From Taudactylus pleione (lineage: Eukaryota; Chordata; Amphibia; Anura; Myobatrachidae): a DNA stretch of 64,000 nt. The notes below the pieces were generated by a model that was not told where the DNA came from, made no database searches, and saw only the letters and a program-made list of their open reading frames with translations. The translations under genes were made by a program, and so were the position numbers. This document shows, in pieces, positions 1 to 10,444 of the stretch. Position 1 is the stretch's first letter; each line of letters starts with the position of its first letter. The stretch lies in assembly GCA_031769625.1 (NCBI GenBank), contig JAUIMM010002015.1:42663-106662 (forward strand), in the 5' to 3' direction.

Positions 1-595
1 AGGGTCCTGAGGACTGAGGCCCTGATTCAGAGCCAGACGCTCTGAAAGAGCGCTCGCTTTGAATCAAGGCCGGGTTTTTTTTTTTTAGAACGGCCTCCTG
101 GCCGCTCTCATAGCTGTGGGTGACCACCCACAGCTACAGCGAGCGGCCATTATGATGGTCGCGATGATCAAGACCGGCGCGACCATCAGTCTTGCGACGA
201 GACCCTTGTGGTAGGGTCTCGTGGACGCAAGCCCCAGAGAGATTTTGGCTCTAACAGAGCCGAAATCTCTCCACTGACATCACTTGTGATGTCAGTGGGG
301 CCGCCCCCAAACGACAGGCGTTCTCATGGGAACGCCTCCGTTTGGGCAGCCACCCCCCCGGCCCGCCCACCAAAGGGGGCGAGCTGTCACTCAACATCGA
401 CAGCTCGCCCCCTTTGTTGCGAGACCCGGAGCGACGGAGTGCCCGTCGCTAGCCGGGTCTCGCGCATGTGCACGACGGAGCCGGCTCGGTAATGCGCATG
501 CGCTGTGGGCCACCATCGACCCGGTTGCGAGCACTCAGCGCTTGCGACCGGGTCTGAATCAGGCCCTGAGTTTGAGAATCACTGTCCTATAACAT
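1..595. mobile_element. fragment of hAT-like MITE split by an A element
   Basis: Bases 1-17 and 570-595 read as the right-hand end of the same short element seen whole at 41308-41965, where it has an 8-bp duplication. The shared text is a GAGGACTGA motif followed, after the insert, by TTTGAGAATCACTG. An A-family element (18-566) sits between the two parts. The left part of this element lies outside the window. Confidence 0.5.
18..566 (-). mobile_element. A-family serial-hairpin element, copy A1
   Basis: The 549-bp element begins GGCCCTGATTCAG and ends CTGAATCAGGCCC, and is flanked by TGA on both sides (15-17 and 567-569), a 3-bp target duplication. The interior is a run of about eleven separate inverted repeats, for example 288-320 around CACTTGTGATG and a 50-base hairpin around the GGGGGCGAGCTGTC motif near 378-416. 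The order of hairpins is the reverse of copies at 9632 and 38967, so it is inserted in the opposite orientation. No coding capacity is visible. The superfamily is uncertain; 3-bp duplications occur in PIF/Harbinger and CACTA elements. Confidence 0.8.
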
Positions 596-1703
596 AGCTT
601 ATAATAAAAATAGTTTACAGGGGCATATATATAATGGGTGCAGGGTGTGCGGTGCAGGGGGGGCCCACACCGGCATTTTTTTCCCGTCATTTTGTGCATA
701 CACAGTGGGGAAATCGCTCAGAAAATGGCGGCCACGCCATTTTCCCGGTGATCTGCACGTGCGCGGTAGACTTTGGGCACAGACTAGTGCCCAGTGTCTA
801 CTGCTGCAGTCAGTCCGCTGTCGGCCGCCGGGGAGAGAGGAGGGAGACCCTGACGGGGAAAGCACATGGGCCCCCTCTTCTCTTACTACGCCCCTGATAG
901 TTAAATACTGTTTTTAAAAACATTGAATGAAACCTCTGGTGTAGAAATCCTACCTGGGCAACAAGCAATGTTCTCCAGAGTAAGTTGGATAGAAAAAGTT
1001 TAAATGCAGATCTGTGAATGAATTAATGAATAAATAAATAAATAAATAGGCCCCAGACCGGAGGCCAGGGGGAAATAAAAATGATCCTTGCCCCATCCAA
1101 AAGGCCAGGGCAAAGGAAAAACGGTGCAGCCCGAAAATTTAAGTGCAGTGCAAAGTGCCATACTAGTGCAAAGGTGGCCCTAACACCAGTGCATCTTCAG
1201 GCACCCCTGGCTCAGGAGGCACCAGGGGCACATAGCACCTCGGCTTCAGGCCACCAGCCTCATGGACAAAGGATCAAGTGATGGTCCATCACCTATAGGA
1301 GGACTCCTGAGCTCCACTTCTGGAGGTACTGCATAGGTGGACCATTACTGGGGGGCACTACATAGGCTGCACTGCATAGGGGTCCTCTATAGAGGGCACT
1401 GCACAGGAGGACTACTACTGGAGGAACTGCATAGGGGGCAGCAGCTGGGGTTGGTATAGGTGCTGGGGGGGTGGTACATTTTAATTTGGGGGGGCACCAA
1501 CATTTATCTTGCACCTGGGACGAAGTTACGCCACTGACCTCACGGCTATGGGGCGTGGCTTTGCTGGGAATGTTGCACCCGCGAGTCACAGCATGTGGCC
1601 TCATCTCTGTGCACAACACATGTATCAAGTTCATCCTGTACAGAGAAATCAATTAATTTGGGTGTGTATTGAAATAAACTGTAGTGTAATTTTTTTTCCA
1701 TTT
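596..1703. other. intergenic; simple repeats only
   Basis: No gene is recognised. The stretch holds a CpG-moderate segment (about 640-880), an AATA/AAT microsatellite at 1021-1048, and a short degenerate minisatellite at about 1315-1450 built on GGGGGCACTGCATAGG, similar to the larger array at 17.8-18.3 kb. Short open frames have no recognisable product. Confidence 0.6.
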
Positions 1704-1907
1704 AATAGCTACTATATGCTGATCACCATTCATTGAATCTTTAAGGTCAACCGCGCAGGCAGTTAGTGCAATCATTACATCATTTACAATTAGAATGGAT
1801 TAAAGGTAAAATAATTTGCTTATGTAAATGATGTAATGTTTGCACTACCTGCCTGCGCATCTGATCTTAAATATTCAATGAATGGTGATTGGCATATAGT
1901 AACTATT
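1704..1907. mobile_element. short palindromic MITE
   Basis: The left arm, containing GATCACCATTCATTGAAT, is mirrored by the right arm ATTCAATGAATGGTGATTGG. The inner parts GCGCAGGCAGT and CTGCCTGCGC also pair, so the whole 200 bp folds back on itself. It has no coding capacity and is followed directly by a TA microsatellite. Confidence 0.7.
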
Positions 1908-1915
1908 ATAAATTA

Positions 1916-1917
<2 letters not shown>

Positions 1918-1949
<32 letters not shown>
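1918..1949. repeat. (TA)n microsatellite
   Basis: About 15 uninterrupted TA units directly follow the palindromic element. Confidence 0.95.
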
Positions 1950-1954
<5 letters not shown>

Positions 1955-2364
1955 ATAAGAAGGCTAAACTTCACTAAAAAAGTAATAGGAGGAGAGGAGG
2001 TTGGGACAGAGCAGAGGAAGCTGCTAGATCAGGAGAGGGGATCAGCATCGCTTCCTGCCTGTCATGCAGTTTGCGACAGCAACAGCAGAGCAGGAAAGAC
2101 ACCTCTCCAGCCTGGTGCCCTCCCACATCGCACTGACCCTGTATGTATAGAAGGATACAAGGACAAATCCTCGTCTGAGGTACCACTTGTTTAACTTTAA
2201 ACACATCTATGGAAAAAGTGATACCTATTCCTACTAGCAGTTTCTACATTTTATCCTCTTTGTTGAACAGCTGCTCACAGTTTGTAAACACCTCACCAAC
2301 ATCCCCTGAACCATATGAATCCTTGTGGTCATATCATGTATTATCTTCTTTTAATACCAGTTAA

Positions 2365-2755
2365 AACATACTTGCCTACCCTCCCGATTTGGTCGGGAGC
2401 CTCCCGAAAATCGGGTGCAGCTCCCGACCTCCCGGGAAGGCAGGCAATCCTCCCGGCCCCCAGGCAATGTGCACGCACCCCCCCGCACTTTTAAGTACAA
2501 ACCCCGGCAGTAGGGGGGCCGGTGACGCGATTCGCGCTGAATCGCGTCATCGTGGCTCCGCCCCCGGCTGCACAATGCCATTAATCACGGCATTGTGAAG
2601 AGGGGGCGGAGCCACGATGATGCGATCGTGCTGTCACGCCCCCATGCTCCACGTCATGTGCCAGGCCCCGCCCCCTTTGGCCGCGTAACGCCCCCAGCCC
2701 TATAAGCCCGACAGCTCCCTCCCGGAAGGAGGGAGCTAAATGTCGGCAAGCATGC
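2365..2755. mobile_element. GC-rich palindromic MITE-like element
   Basis: The left end CTTGCCTACCCTCCCGA and the right end around CGGGAAGG/GTCGGCAAGCATG are partly complementary. The centre is a long inverted repeat: GTGGCTCCGCCCCC pairs with GGGGGCGGAGCCAC across the ATTAATCACGG loop (2551-2615). The superfamily is unknown. Confidence 0.55.
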
Positions 2756-2782
2756 CTTAAAACAAGCTCATATATGAGTACA

Positions 2783-3382
2783 GGGCCTGATTCAGAGCCG
2801 CTCGTAAGCGGCCGCTCGTTCGCTTCGAGCGATGTTTGCCCAACTGCGCATGCGTACGGATCGTTATACGCATGCGCGAACCAGTAAGTGCGGTCGAAAT
2901 TCATGTGCTCGCAAAATAGCGAATGCCTGATAATTTGAGTGACAGAAAGAGGCGTATGTGGGTGGTAACGGGGGAAGGTGCTTGAAAACGGGGAGTGGAG
3001 ATCCGAACGCAGGCATGCTTAAAGGTCAAAATCGGGCGTTTTATGGGTGTGCATAATTAAAACAGCAGCGTCATTGACCACGTCACTGGGTTATTTTATA
3101 GTCAGAACTGCTCGCAAAATTGTGGTAGGAAAAACCAACCCCAAGAATAGCGAGCAGTTCATACCCTGGTCGATGTACTCGATTAATTTAATAAATAGCG
3201 GACATGACGTAGGATGCGAGCGGTCAGGGGGCGTATTTTTTAAAAAAACGACCGCAAGTTTGGTTCGCTCGTTCAGACTTAGAGGCGTGAACAGACCGCA
3301 AAGAGCGAACGGTTGATTTGAATAGCCACCCCTATTTTCTGGACGAGCGAGCGCTAATTGCGTCCGGCTCTGAATCAGGCCC
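2783..3382 (+). mobile_element. A-family element, 600-bp subfamily, copy A2
   Basis: It begins GGGCCTGATTCAGAGCC and ends GGCTCTGAATCAGGCCC. It shares its interior with the copies at 7102-7697 (same orientation) and 49865-50463 (opposite orientation). Visible hairpins include the GCGCATGCGTA stem at about 2851-2880 and a stem pairing GAACTGCTCGC with GCGAGCAGTTC at 3105-3160. Clear flanking duplications were not found for this copy. Confidence 0.8.
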
Positions 3383-3746
3383 TTATTCAGTAATGCACAA
3401 TACCTGCAAGAACAGGAATATTTTGTGTGGGGACAAAAAGACTATTCTTGAATTTTTATGAACATGTATTGATCACAGGGTTTTAAACAAAATAATCATG
3501 AAAATGTGATACCCACTTCCAGGCATCTTTGAGCTATTTGATCACATCTTAAATACAATAATCTAGAATTAAAGTGCAATGAGACAAAAATACACCCAGA
3601 ACATAGACACAAACGTCCATGAGGGATATGTGAAGATCTTCGCTATTTGGGTTATGAGCCCACATAGCAAAGAGTGAAAGCTGCCTAAACATCTCCATCT
3701 AAATGGACATAAATATGCACTGAGGATAGTCAAAGCATGTGTCTGA
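3383..3746. other. unique-looking intergenic sequence
   Basis: This AT-rich stretch has no gene, hairpin array or tandem repeat that I can recognise. Confidence 0.5.
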
Positions 3747-4119
3747 GGGCCTGATTTGGCAGAGGACGCATTTGCTATCGCAGCTGCTAATATGGTAGCA
3801 GCTGCGATAGCACTAAAATGGTAATGCAGCAGTGGGTGTCATGCCTCCTGCATGCATTACTGATCCGAGATGCGTTCTAGAACGCAACATAGGATCATCT
3901 TACTACCATAAAAGAGGCCAGGAAATCTCCGTCAGCTAACGGAGATCCTGGCCTCATCACTCCCCCCCCCCAACAGCATCGACACACCTCAGTTTTGGGA
4001 AACGGAGACCGCCCACCACCCCCTCCCCACCCAGAAATGGCAGCAGGCTGTCAATCACTGAAGTACAGGTCAGCGAGCTGCGCGATCCATTCAACTGCGT
4101 CCTCTGCTGAATCAGGCCC
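3747..4119 (+). mobile_element. A-family element, GCTATCGC/CAGC subfamily
   Basis: The 373-bp element is flanked by TGA (3744-3746 and 4120-4122). It begins GGGCCTGATTTGG and ends CTGAATCAGGCCC. Consecutive hairpins include GCTATCGCAGCTGC...GCAGCTGCGATAGC, a TAATGCAGCAG stem, GATCC...GGATC and GAGGCCAGGA...TCCTGGCCTC. It is the closest relative in the window of the element at 41480-41949, with which it shares the GCCAGGAAATCTC hairpin. Confidence 0.8.
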
Positions 4120-4162
4120 TGAGATAGGTAGAAAGCCTCCCTCTTTGCAGCAAGCATGAAGA

Positions 4163-4341
4163 TTATGGGGTCTATTTACTAAGCACTCTTAGGGGACGGA
4201 GTGAAAAGTGATAAGGTGCCAGCCAATCAGCTCCCAACTGTCATTTTTCAAACACAGCCTGTGAGATGGCAGTTAGGAGCTGATTGGCTGGCACCTAATC
4301 ACTTTTCACTAACTTCTCCTAACACTGTAAATAGACTCCTA
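4163..4341. mobile_element. short palindromic MITE (TTTACTAAGCACT type)
   Basis: The ends GGGTCTATTTACTAAGC and CTGTAAATAGACTCC are near-complementary. The interior pairs AGTGAAAAGTGAT with ATCACTTTTCACT and CAGCCAATCAGCTCC with GGAGCTGATTGGCTG. It is a non-coding foldback element. The GCTGATTGG core is shared with elements near 5.95, 27.85, 29.7 and 62.6 kb. Confidence 0.75.
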
Positions 4342-4984
4342 TATGGCATACAGAGCTTGCAACAGCTCCACTGGGCCTCGGTACTGGGAGGGGGCATGAC
4401 CAACTCGTGGAGGTGTGGCCAGGCCCCTTCCCAGTACAAATCATACAAAATACACAGGTTGGGCACCGATGTCAGATCACAGAGGGAGAGACAGCATTGA
4501 CTGCTGCTGCAGCAGCCTCTCCCCCCATCCTAGCACACAGCAGCTTGTGCTGGGCTGAGGATATAGGCTGCTGCAGCAGCCCTCAGTTGGGAAGCTGGTT
4601 TAAGTGTTTGTTTTTTAATAAAAGTGGAGGTAAAGTTTAACAATACTTGGATGTGGTAGTCTGTGGGAAAAATAATGATTTTTGCTTACCTTGTGTCTCC
4701 TTGGGTGGACTCCTCAGTGGCTATAGTCACTGTGTTAAAGAAGTGAAAAGATAAATAGTGAGAAGTGAAAATTGTATTAATTATCCTATTTGTTCTGGGA
4801 TGTACACAGCTTTTAATGTTGTGTACAGTGTTTAACGTTAATACGTAGTATAATTATGGTCTAGGTTAATGGTCTGTGCAGTGTTCAATGAAGAGTGCCT
4901 TCAGTATTGCTCCCAATCACCCTTAAATGCTATCACATTAGGGTTTAGTAGCTAGCTGCTTCCTGTGTAGGTGTTGTTGGCCAC
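4342..4984. other. intergenic, nothing recognised
   Basis: The stretch contains a short CAGCAG-rich patch (4500-4580) but no gene, terminal repeat or tandem array that I can support. Confidence 0.5.
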
Positions 4985-5262
4985 GGGTTGGGTACAGGAT
5001 GCCGGCGCTCTGGATTCCGACAGCATCCCAACATGGTTAGGATACTGACACCTGTGGTTAGGTATCCTAACCCTCCCCCTACCCCTCTCTCCCCGCTGCC
5101 TAAAATTAACCCTTCCCCCCTAGTGCCTAAACCTAACCTCCCCCCCCTGCAGCCTAACCCTTCCGTCCCCCCAAGCCCACTACTTACCGTTGGGATTCCG
5201 GCACCGGCATTCTGAGCGCTGACATCCTGACAGCCATGATTATGACTACATCCCGTTGACCA
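4985..5262. mobile_element. B-family element with CCTAACC-rich centre, copy B1
   Basis: The left end around GTACAGGATGCCGGCGCTC is mirrored near 5200-5240 by CCGGCATTCTGAGCGC and CATCCTGACAGCC. The centre is pyrimidine-rich with repeated CCTAACCCT / GTGCCTAAACCTAACC motifs resembling degenerate telomeric repeats. Related copies are at 22022-22684 and, inverted, within 10.55-10.88 kb. Confidence 0.6.
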
Positions 5263-5861
5263 CATAGAATTATCCAGTTATAAACCTTTCCAAAGACAGA
5301 AATATCTTGTGACCCTGGTAATATATCATGAAGTGTAGCTCTGTCATGAAAGAATACATATGATCAAAGCTAGGAGGAACCTGCAAACCCTCCCATGGAC
5401 AGTCTGCCTTGGGTCTCTGGCCAAAAGATGACCTACAGAGTGACAATCACCTGGTGCTCCCACACATAGGAGCATGATCTGTGAAACTGTAAGCTCACCC
5501 TCAAATCTGTGTTGCTGCTGGCACAAGCCATGTCTATGCATGTCATACTCAGTCAGTTATATGGGGGTGGAGGTAATCAGAGCACATTTTTGCCCTCGAC
5601 TGCACAGTAGTGTTTATTTTCTTTCTATATTACATGTGTGATTCACATTTTATGTGTATTTTGTACCACTTGTGGAGGGTGCACTGGACCCTTATGGGCC
5701 CTGTTCCCTCAGCTCTAGGGAGGATACGGCCTACAATGATGAAAAATGTGAGGAGAACAGGATATATATTGCAATCATAACTGCAATTTATTCTTGTATA
5801 AAATCATTCAACAATCCATAAATATACACATACAAATGTAGTATTTGAGTTAGAGAAACAA
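5263..5861. other. intergenic, nothing recognised
   Basis: There is no gene, RNA or repeat signature that I can support here. Confidence 0.5.
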
Positions 5862-6055
5862 TGGGCTTCATTTATCAACGAGTTTTATCATTCACAATTA
5901 CTGATAAAACTCTTTGAGTATGATAAATGGTGCTCCAGCCAATCAGCTCCCAACTGTCATATTTCAAACAGATGACAGTTGGGAGCTGATTGGCTGGAGC
6001 ATCATTACCATACGCAATGAGTTTTATCACTCGTTGTGAATGATAATAGCAGTAT
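5862..6055. mobile_element. short palindromic MITE (TTTATCAACGAGTTTTATC type)
   Basis: The ends CATTTATCAACGAGTTTTAT and GAGTTTTATCACTCGTTG belong to the same type as the larger element at 62512-62959. The centre pairs CCAGCCAATCAGCTCCCAAC with GTTGGGAGCTGATTGGCTGG around a short loop. Confidence 0.75.
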
Positions 6056-6529
6056 GATTGTAAATTCCTAGGTTGAACATGATAGTTTGCGAATTTAATT
6101 ATGTATAAATTAAAAAAGAACATAATCAAAATACATCAGACAAATTCAGAATCAAATAAATATTCTAAATTCATATAATAAAGAATCTGTGATGTCTAAT
6201 TCATAAAGACTCCAAGTATGTTACTGATTATTTAAATATAAAATGCCAAAATTAGCCATCAGTAAAGCCAGTATGTACAATTACTGAGAAACGCAAGTCT
6301 AGTTTATGTTTGATCCCTTACCATTGCAGAAATGCAAACTTGAATAAACTTCCCTGATTAATCGGAGACGTCTCTTCTTTTTTTAGCCGCATCATCCACT
6401 TTTATCTGAATTACACATTATCCACTTGGTGGCAGTGGTCTACTTGGTTTTCTTTCTTTTTGGTGTTAAACTGAACTTGTCACTGCTGTCTGGACGGATA
6501 TATTTTTGTAATTATTGCAGCTCACTAAT
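6056..6529. other. AT-rich intergenic sequence
   Basis: No feature beyond AT-richness could be supported. Confidence 0.45.
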
Positions 6530-6875
6530 GGTGCATACACACGATCAGATTTTTCCTTCAGATATGAACGATAACGATTTAAAAATCGTTCAGTCGTTCA
6601 TATCTGAAGGAAAATCTGACATATCTGACATGCCTGAACGATGGACGATCAACGATGCGCGTTCCCGATGGTCAGATAACGATTTCTGACATCTGATGGG
6701 TTTGCAGTCAGACTTGGACGATTCCATTCATTTTAATGCAGTCAAAAATCGTTCAATCGTTCAAATCGTTCAAATCGTTCAAAACTTTGGTAAAATCGTT
6801 CAAATCGTTCAGATCGTTTAATCGTTCATCTGACAAATCTGACAAGTCTGACAAATCTGACCGTGTGTACGCTCC
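6530..6875. mobile_element. Harbinger-like MITE with ATCGTTC array
   Basis: The ends GGTGCATACACACGATCAG and CTGACCGTGTGTACGCTCC are inverted. The interior is dominated by ATCGTTC/GAACGAT motifs, including a tandem run at about 6745-6832 where ATCGTTCA recurs every 9-20 bases. It belongs to the GTGCATACACAC-end group seen repeatedly in this window. It is non-coding. Confidence 0.75.
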
Positions 6876-6898
6876 ATAATACTGTGTATAGGCAGTGA

Positions 6899-7827
6899 CA
6901 GTGTCGGACTGGAGCATGAGGGGCCCACCGGGATAATCAGTGGTAATGGCCCATGCTTAAGGTGAGTGGTCATCCACCAGAGGGGGTATGGCCTGCCACC
7001 ACAGACGGTTAGCTAACCATTAGGCAAATCTTGGTGTAGATTGTATAGAAGTGAACCAAGCCCCCTTGTTAATCAGTGGTCCTGCTCCACCAGGTAACTG
7101 AGGACCTCATTCAGAGCCGCTCGTAAGTGGCCTCTCGTTCGTTCCGAGCGATGTTCGCACATCTGCGCATGCGTATGGGTTGTAGTACGCATGCGCGAAC
7201 CAGTCAGTGCGGTCGAATTTCGTGTGCTCGCAAAATAGCGAATGCCTGCTAATTTCAGTGACAGAGTGAGGCGTTTGTGGGTGGTAACAGGGGAAGGTGC
7301 TTGAAAACGGGGAGTGGAGATCAGAACGCAGGCGTGCCAAACGGTCAAAACGGGCATTTTAAGGGTGTGCATAATTAACAAAGCAACGTCATCGACCACA
7401 TCAGTTGGGTGTCTTTTAGCCAGAACTGCTCGCAAGATTGCGGTAGGAAAATGCAACCACAAGAATAGCGAGCAGTTCATACACCTTTCGATGTACTCGA
7501 TTAATCAAATAAACAGCGGAGATGACGTATGATGCGAGCGGCCAGGGGGCGTTTTTTCAAAATAACGACCACATGTTTTGTTCGCTCGTTCAGACATAGA
7601 GGCGTCAACAGACCGCAAAGAGCGAACGGTCAATTTAAATAGCCAGCCCTTTTCTGAACGAGCGAGCGCAAATAGCGTCCGGCTCTGAATGAGGTCCTGA
7701 CTGTCTAATAGTGTAACAATATATAATTTGGGGTCAGAAACCTGACACCTAGAGGAGGGGGTGGGCCCACAGGCAGTGGGGCCCACCGGGGATTTCCCCT
7801 ATACCCCTGTGGGCCAGTCCAACCCTG
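6899..7827. mobile_element. hAT-type MITE (8-bp TSD) carrying an A element
   Basis: The element begins CAGTGTCGGACTGG and ends CCAGTCCAACCCTG. It is flanked by an exact 8-bp duplication GGCAGTGA (6891-6898 and 7828-7835), the signature of the hAT superfamily. Its interior is interrupted by an A-family element at 7102-7697. It has no transposase, so it is non-autonomous. Confidence 0.85.
7102..7697 (+). mobile_element. A-family element, 600-bp subfamily, copy A3
   Basis: It begins GGACCTCATTCAGAGCC and ends GGCTCTGAATGAGGTCC, and is flanked by TGA (7099-7101 and 7698-7700). The body is colinear with the copy at 2783-3382. It is inserted inside the hAT-type MITE, so it is younger than that element. 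Confidence 0.85.
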
Positions 7828-7835
7828 GGCAGTGA

Positions 7836-8784
7836 TACATTGTATTTTCTCTTTACACCAGAGAAGATGTGAGGATTCAAACAAACTGATGCCAGCTCTC
7901 ACTAGCAGGGCCCTCTTCCCTCATGTGCTTTTCCTTCCCTCACACAGGGCTAGTAACAGAAATCTTGAAGCTCTCTATCTCTTCTCAGTAGGTACATGCA
8001 GGACAGCAATTGGCTCATTCCCTGTGTCTCTCCAGCCTCACACCCAACTGTGTCTCTCAACCCTATCCTCGCCTGTGTTGCACCAGCCTCAACCCTTATC
8101 TCTCCAGCCTCATCCTTGCATGTGTTGCTCCAGTACCATCCCTGTCTCCAGCCTCATCCCCTTGTGTCTCTCCATCTCCAGCAATCCACTAATGCCCCAT
8201 GTCTCTCAGCATCATTATCCCCTCCATGTCTCTCAATTTCATCTGCTCCACTGTGTCTCTCAGCTTTAATCTCCACCCTGTGTCTTTCAGCTTAATTCCC
8301 CACTATCTCTCAGATTCATTCCCCAGCCTGTGTTTCCCCAGCCCTGTGTCTTCAGCTCCACCCCCCCCCCCCTCAACCACCCAAGCCTGTTGTTCCTTTT
8401 CCCTGGCGGCTCGAGCCCAGCTCCTCTTTGATCTAGCGGGGTGAGGTCATGATGTCACGCATCTACACCGGGCTACCGGCCTCCCTCTCTCTGCCTGCGC
8501 CCTGCAGTGCTTACAGTAATGGCAGAGGCAAACGGGACACATGAACTGGGTTCCCAAGATTCCTGAGGGGCTGGGGCTCATCAAAATGTCAGGGCCCAGT
8601 ACTAGGGTCCCCTTTGTACCCCCTGTGGCTGGGCCTGCCCTCACATACCATCTCCTCCCCAATGTCAATAAAGACACCAAACCTTTGGATCAGCCAGTGC
8701 TGCTTATTTGGGTATTATGCCTGCTCATACAGCAATGTTTATAAATATTGCAGGCCGAGTTCTGCAATGTTTTGTACTGTTAGG
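7836..8784. other. pyrimidine-rich intergenic tract
   Basis: From about 8020 to 8390 the plus strand is rich in TGTCTCTCAGC/CTCCAGCCTCA motifs, a degenerate tandem pattern that leaves several spurious open frames. The remainder has no recognisable gene. Confidence 0.5.
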
Positions 8785-9490
8785 GGTCAATTCAATTAGG
8801 TGAAAGTTGTGAGATGCGAGTAGCCATTTTTTTCTGCAAATTCGCATTGCGAATTCGTTTTGCAATCAAATCAGCAACTCGCATTTTTCCGTTTTTGCCA
8901 GAGAGATGGTAGAATGTTTTTTTTATTTTAAGGTCAAAATGTCGGGACACCATATAGAACACTTTGGACTCCCCCCAATGACTAATTAGGCAATTGGAAG
9001 TTTCAAACTAGCTTAATTAGTTCAATAATTACATGCAATTTTTGGGGTGTAAAAAAATTACCTCAAATTACCCCAATATCAACTATTTTGATGCTTTATG
9101 CACCCCAAATTTAATGAGTATTTATTTTTCAGAAAAAAGTTTTTTTATATATATTTTTTCATGTTTTTAATGTCACCTCGAAGTACCCCAAGAGCATCTT
9201 TTTTTCTACTTTTTTTTGCATTTTTCATAGGAAAGTAAATTAAAAAAGTTTGCTTTGTCTTTTTACTTTTTTTTTTTTATACAGAAATCAATTATTTAAC
9301 ACCGTTTAAAATATGTCCAGTACCTTCCTTCTGCCCACTAACATCTTTCTGTATGATTCTGCAAACAGAATTGACAGTTATTTGGATTTAGTCCAAGAAG
9401 GTTACCCAAGTTCTCTCACATCGCATTTGGCTGAAAATTTGCAAACCCCCACTACGAGTACCTCGAATAGGCATTTTTAATTGGATTAGA
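8785..9490. mobile_element. GGGGTCAATTCAATTAGG-end element, degraded
   Basis: The left end AGGGGTCAATTCAATTAGG matches the left end at 52403. Towards 9475 the text TTTTTAATTGGATT may be the degraded opposite end. The AT-rich interior contains poly(T) runs. No coding sequence is seen, and the boundaries are approximate. Confidence 0.4.
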
Positions 9491-9631
9491 GAATTTTCAG
9501 GTGCGCACATCAGTGGCAAACGCAGGATTTTCAGAGGGGGGTTTCCAAATGCTTAATTTTAGAGCAAGTGTGGCCTGTCAATGAAGAGGGCAGAATTAGT
9601 ACTTAACCAGCTTTAATAAGCGTCACACAAA

Positions 9632-10173
9632 GGGTCTCATTCAAACCCACTCGCAAGCGCTTGAGCGCTCGCAAGTGGGTCGATGTTTGGCTCTGCGCAC
9701 GTGCAGTGGCCACACTGCACGTGCGCAAGCCCCGGAGCGTGAGAGAAATTCTCTCGCTCCGGGGCACACTACAAAAGGGGCGGCTATCGATGTTGATCGA
9801 CAGCTCGCCCCGTTTTGTAGGCGTGGCAGGGGGGTGGTTTCACAAACGGAGGCATTCCCAAGCGAACGCCTGACGTTTGTGGGCGGCCCCACTGACATCA
9901 CCAATGATGTCAATGGGAGAGCTTCCGGCTCTATTAGAGCCGGAAGCTCTCTGGGGCTTGCGGCAGACGAGACCCTACCACAAGGGTCTCATCGCAAGCC
10001 CCGATGGTCGCAATGGTCTTGACCATCGCGACCATCATCCTGGCCGCTCGTTAAAGCTGTGGGTGGTAACCCACAGCCTAGCGAGCGGCCAGGAGGCCGG
10101 ATCATTTTTTAGATGTGGCCGCCCTTATTCAGAGCGAGCGCTCGCATTTTGCAAGCGCCTCTGAATGAGGTCC
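9632..10173 (+). mobile_element. A-family serial-hairpin element, copy A4
   Basis: The 542-bp element begins GGGTCTCATTCAAACCC and ends CTGAATGAGGTCC, flanked by AAA (9629-9631 and 10174-10176). At least ten successive hairpins tile it. Examples are CCCACTCGCAAGCGC...GCGCTCGCAAGTGGG, the stem GCGCACGTGCAGTG with its complement, GAGCTTCCGGCTC...GAGCCGGAAGCTC, and the final GGCCGCTCG...CGAGCGGCC stem. Hairpin order matches 38967-39515. It is non-coding. Confidence 0.85.
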
Positions 10174-10444
10174 AAAGTGTATTGTGTGTATTAATTCCAG
10201 CATATACAGGACCAGTGATCACAGTAAGCCATTAGATGCACCAGTCGGTCATCCTGCCTGAGCTGAACGTATTTATTTTAGATGTGGGCACCATTCCAGA
10301 CTATTGGAGCTAGTCCGGGAGCCTGGAGGAGCAGCAGAAAACCTAGCACTGCCATGGACATACTGTATATGTACATATTGGGCTCTAAAGCAGTGCATCT
10401 CTTATACCACCAAAATTCCGGGTCTGGCCCGGAGTTGGAACAGA

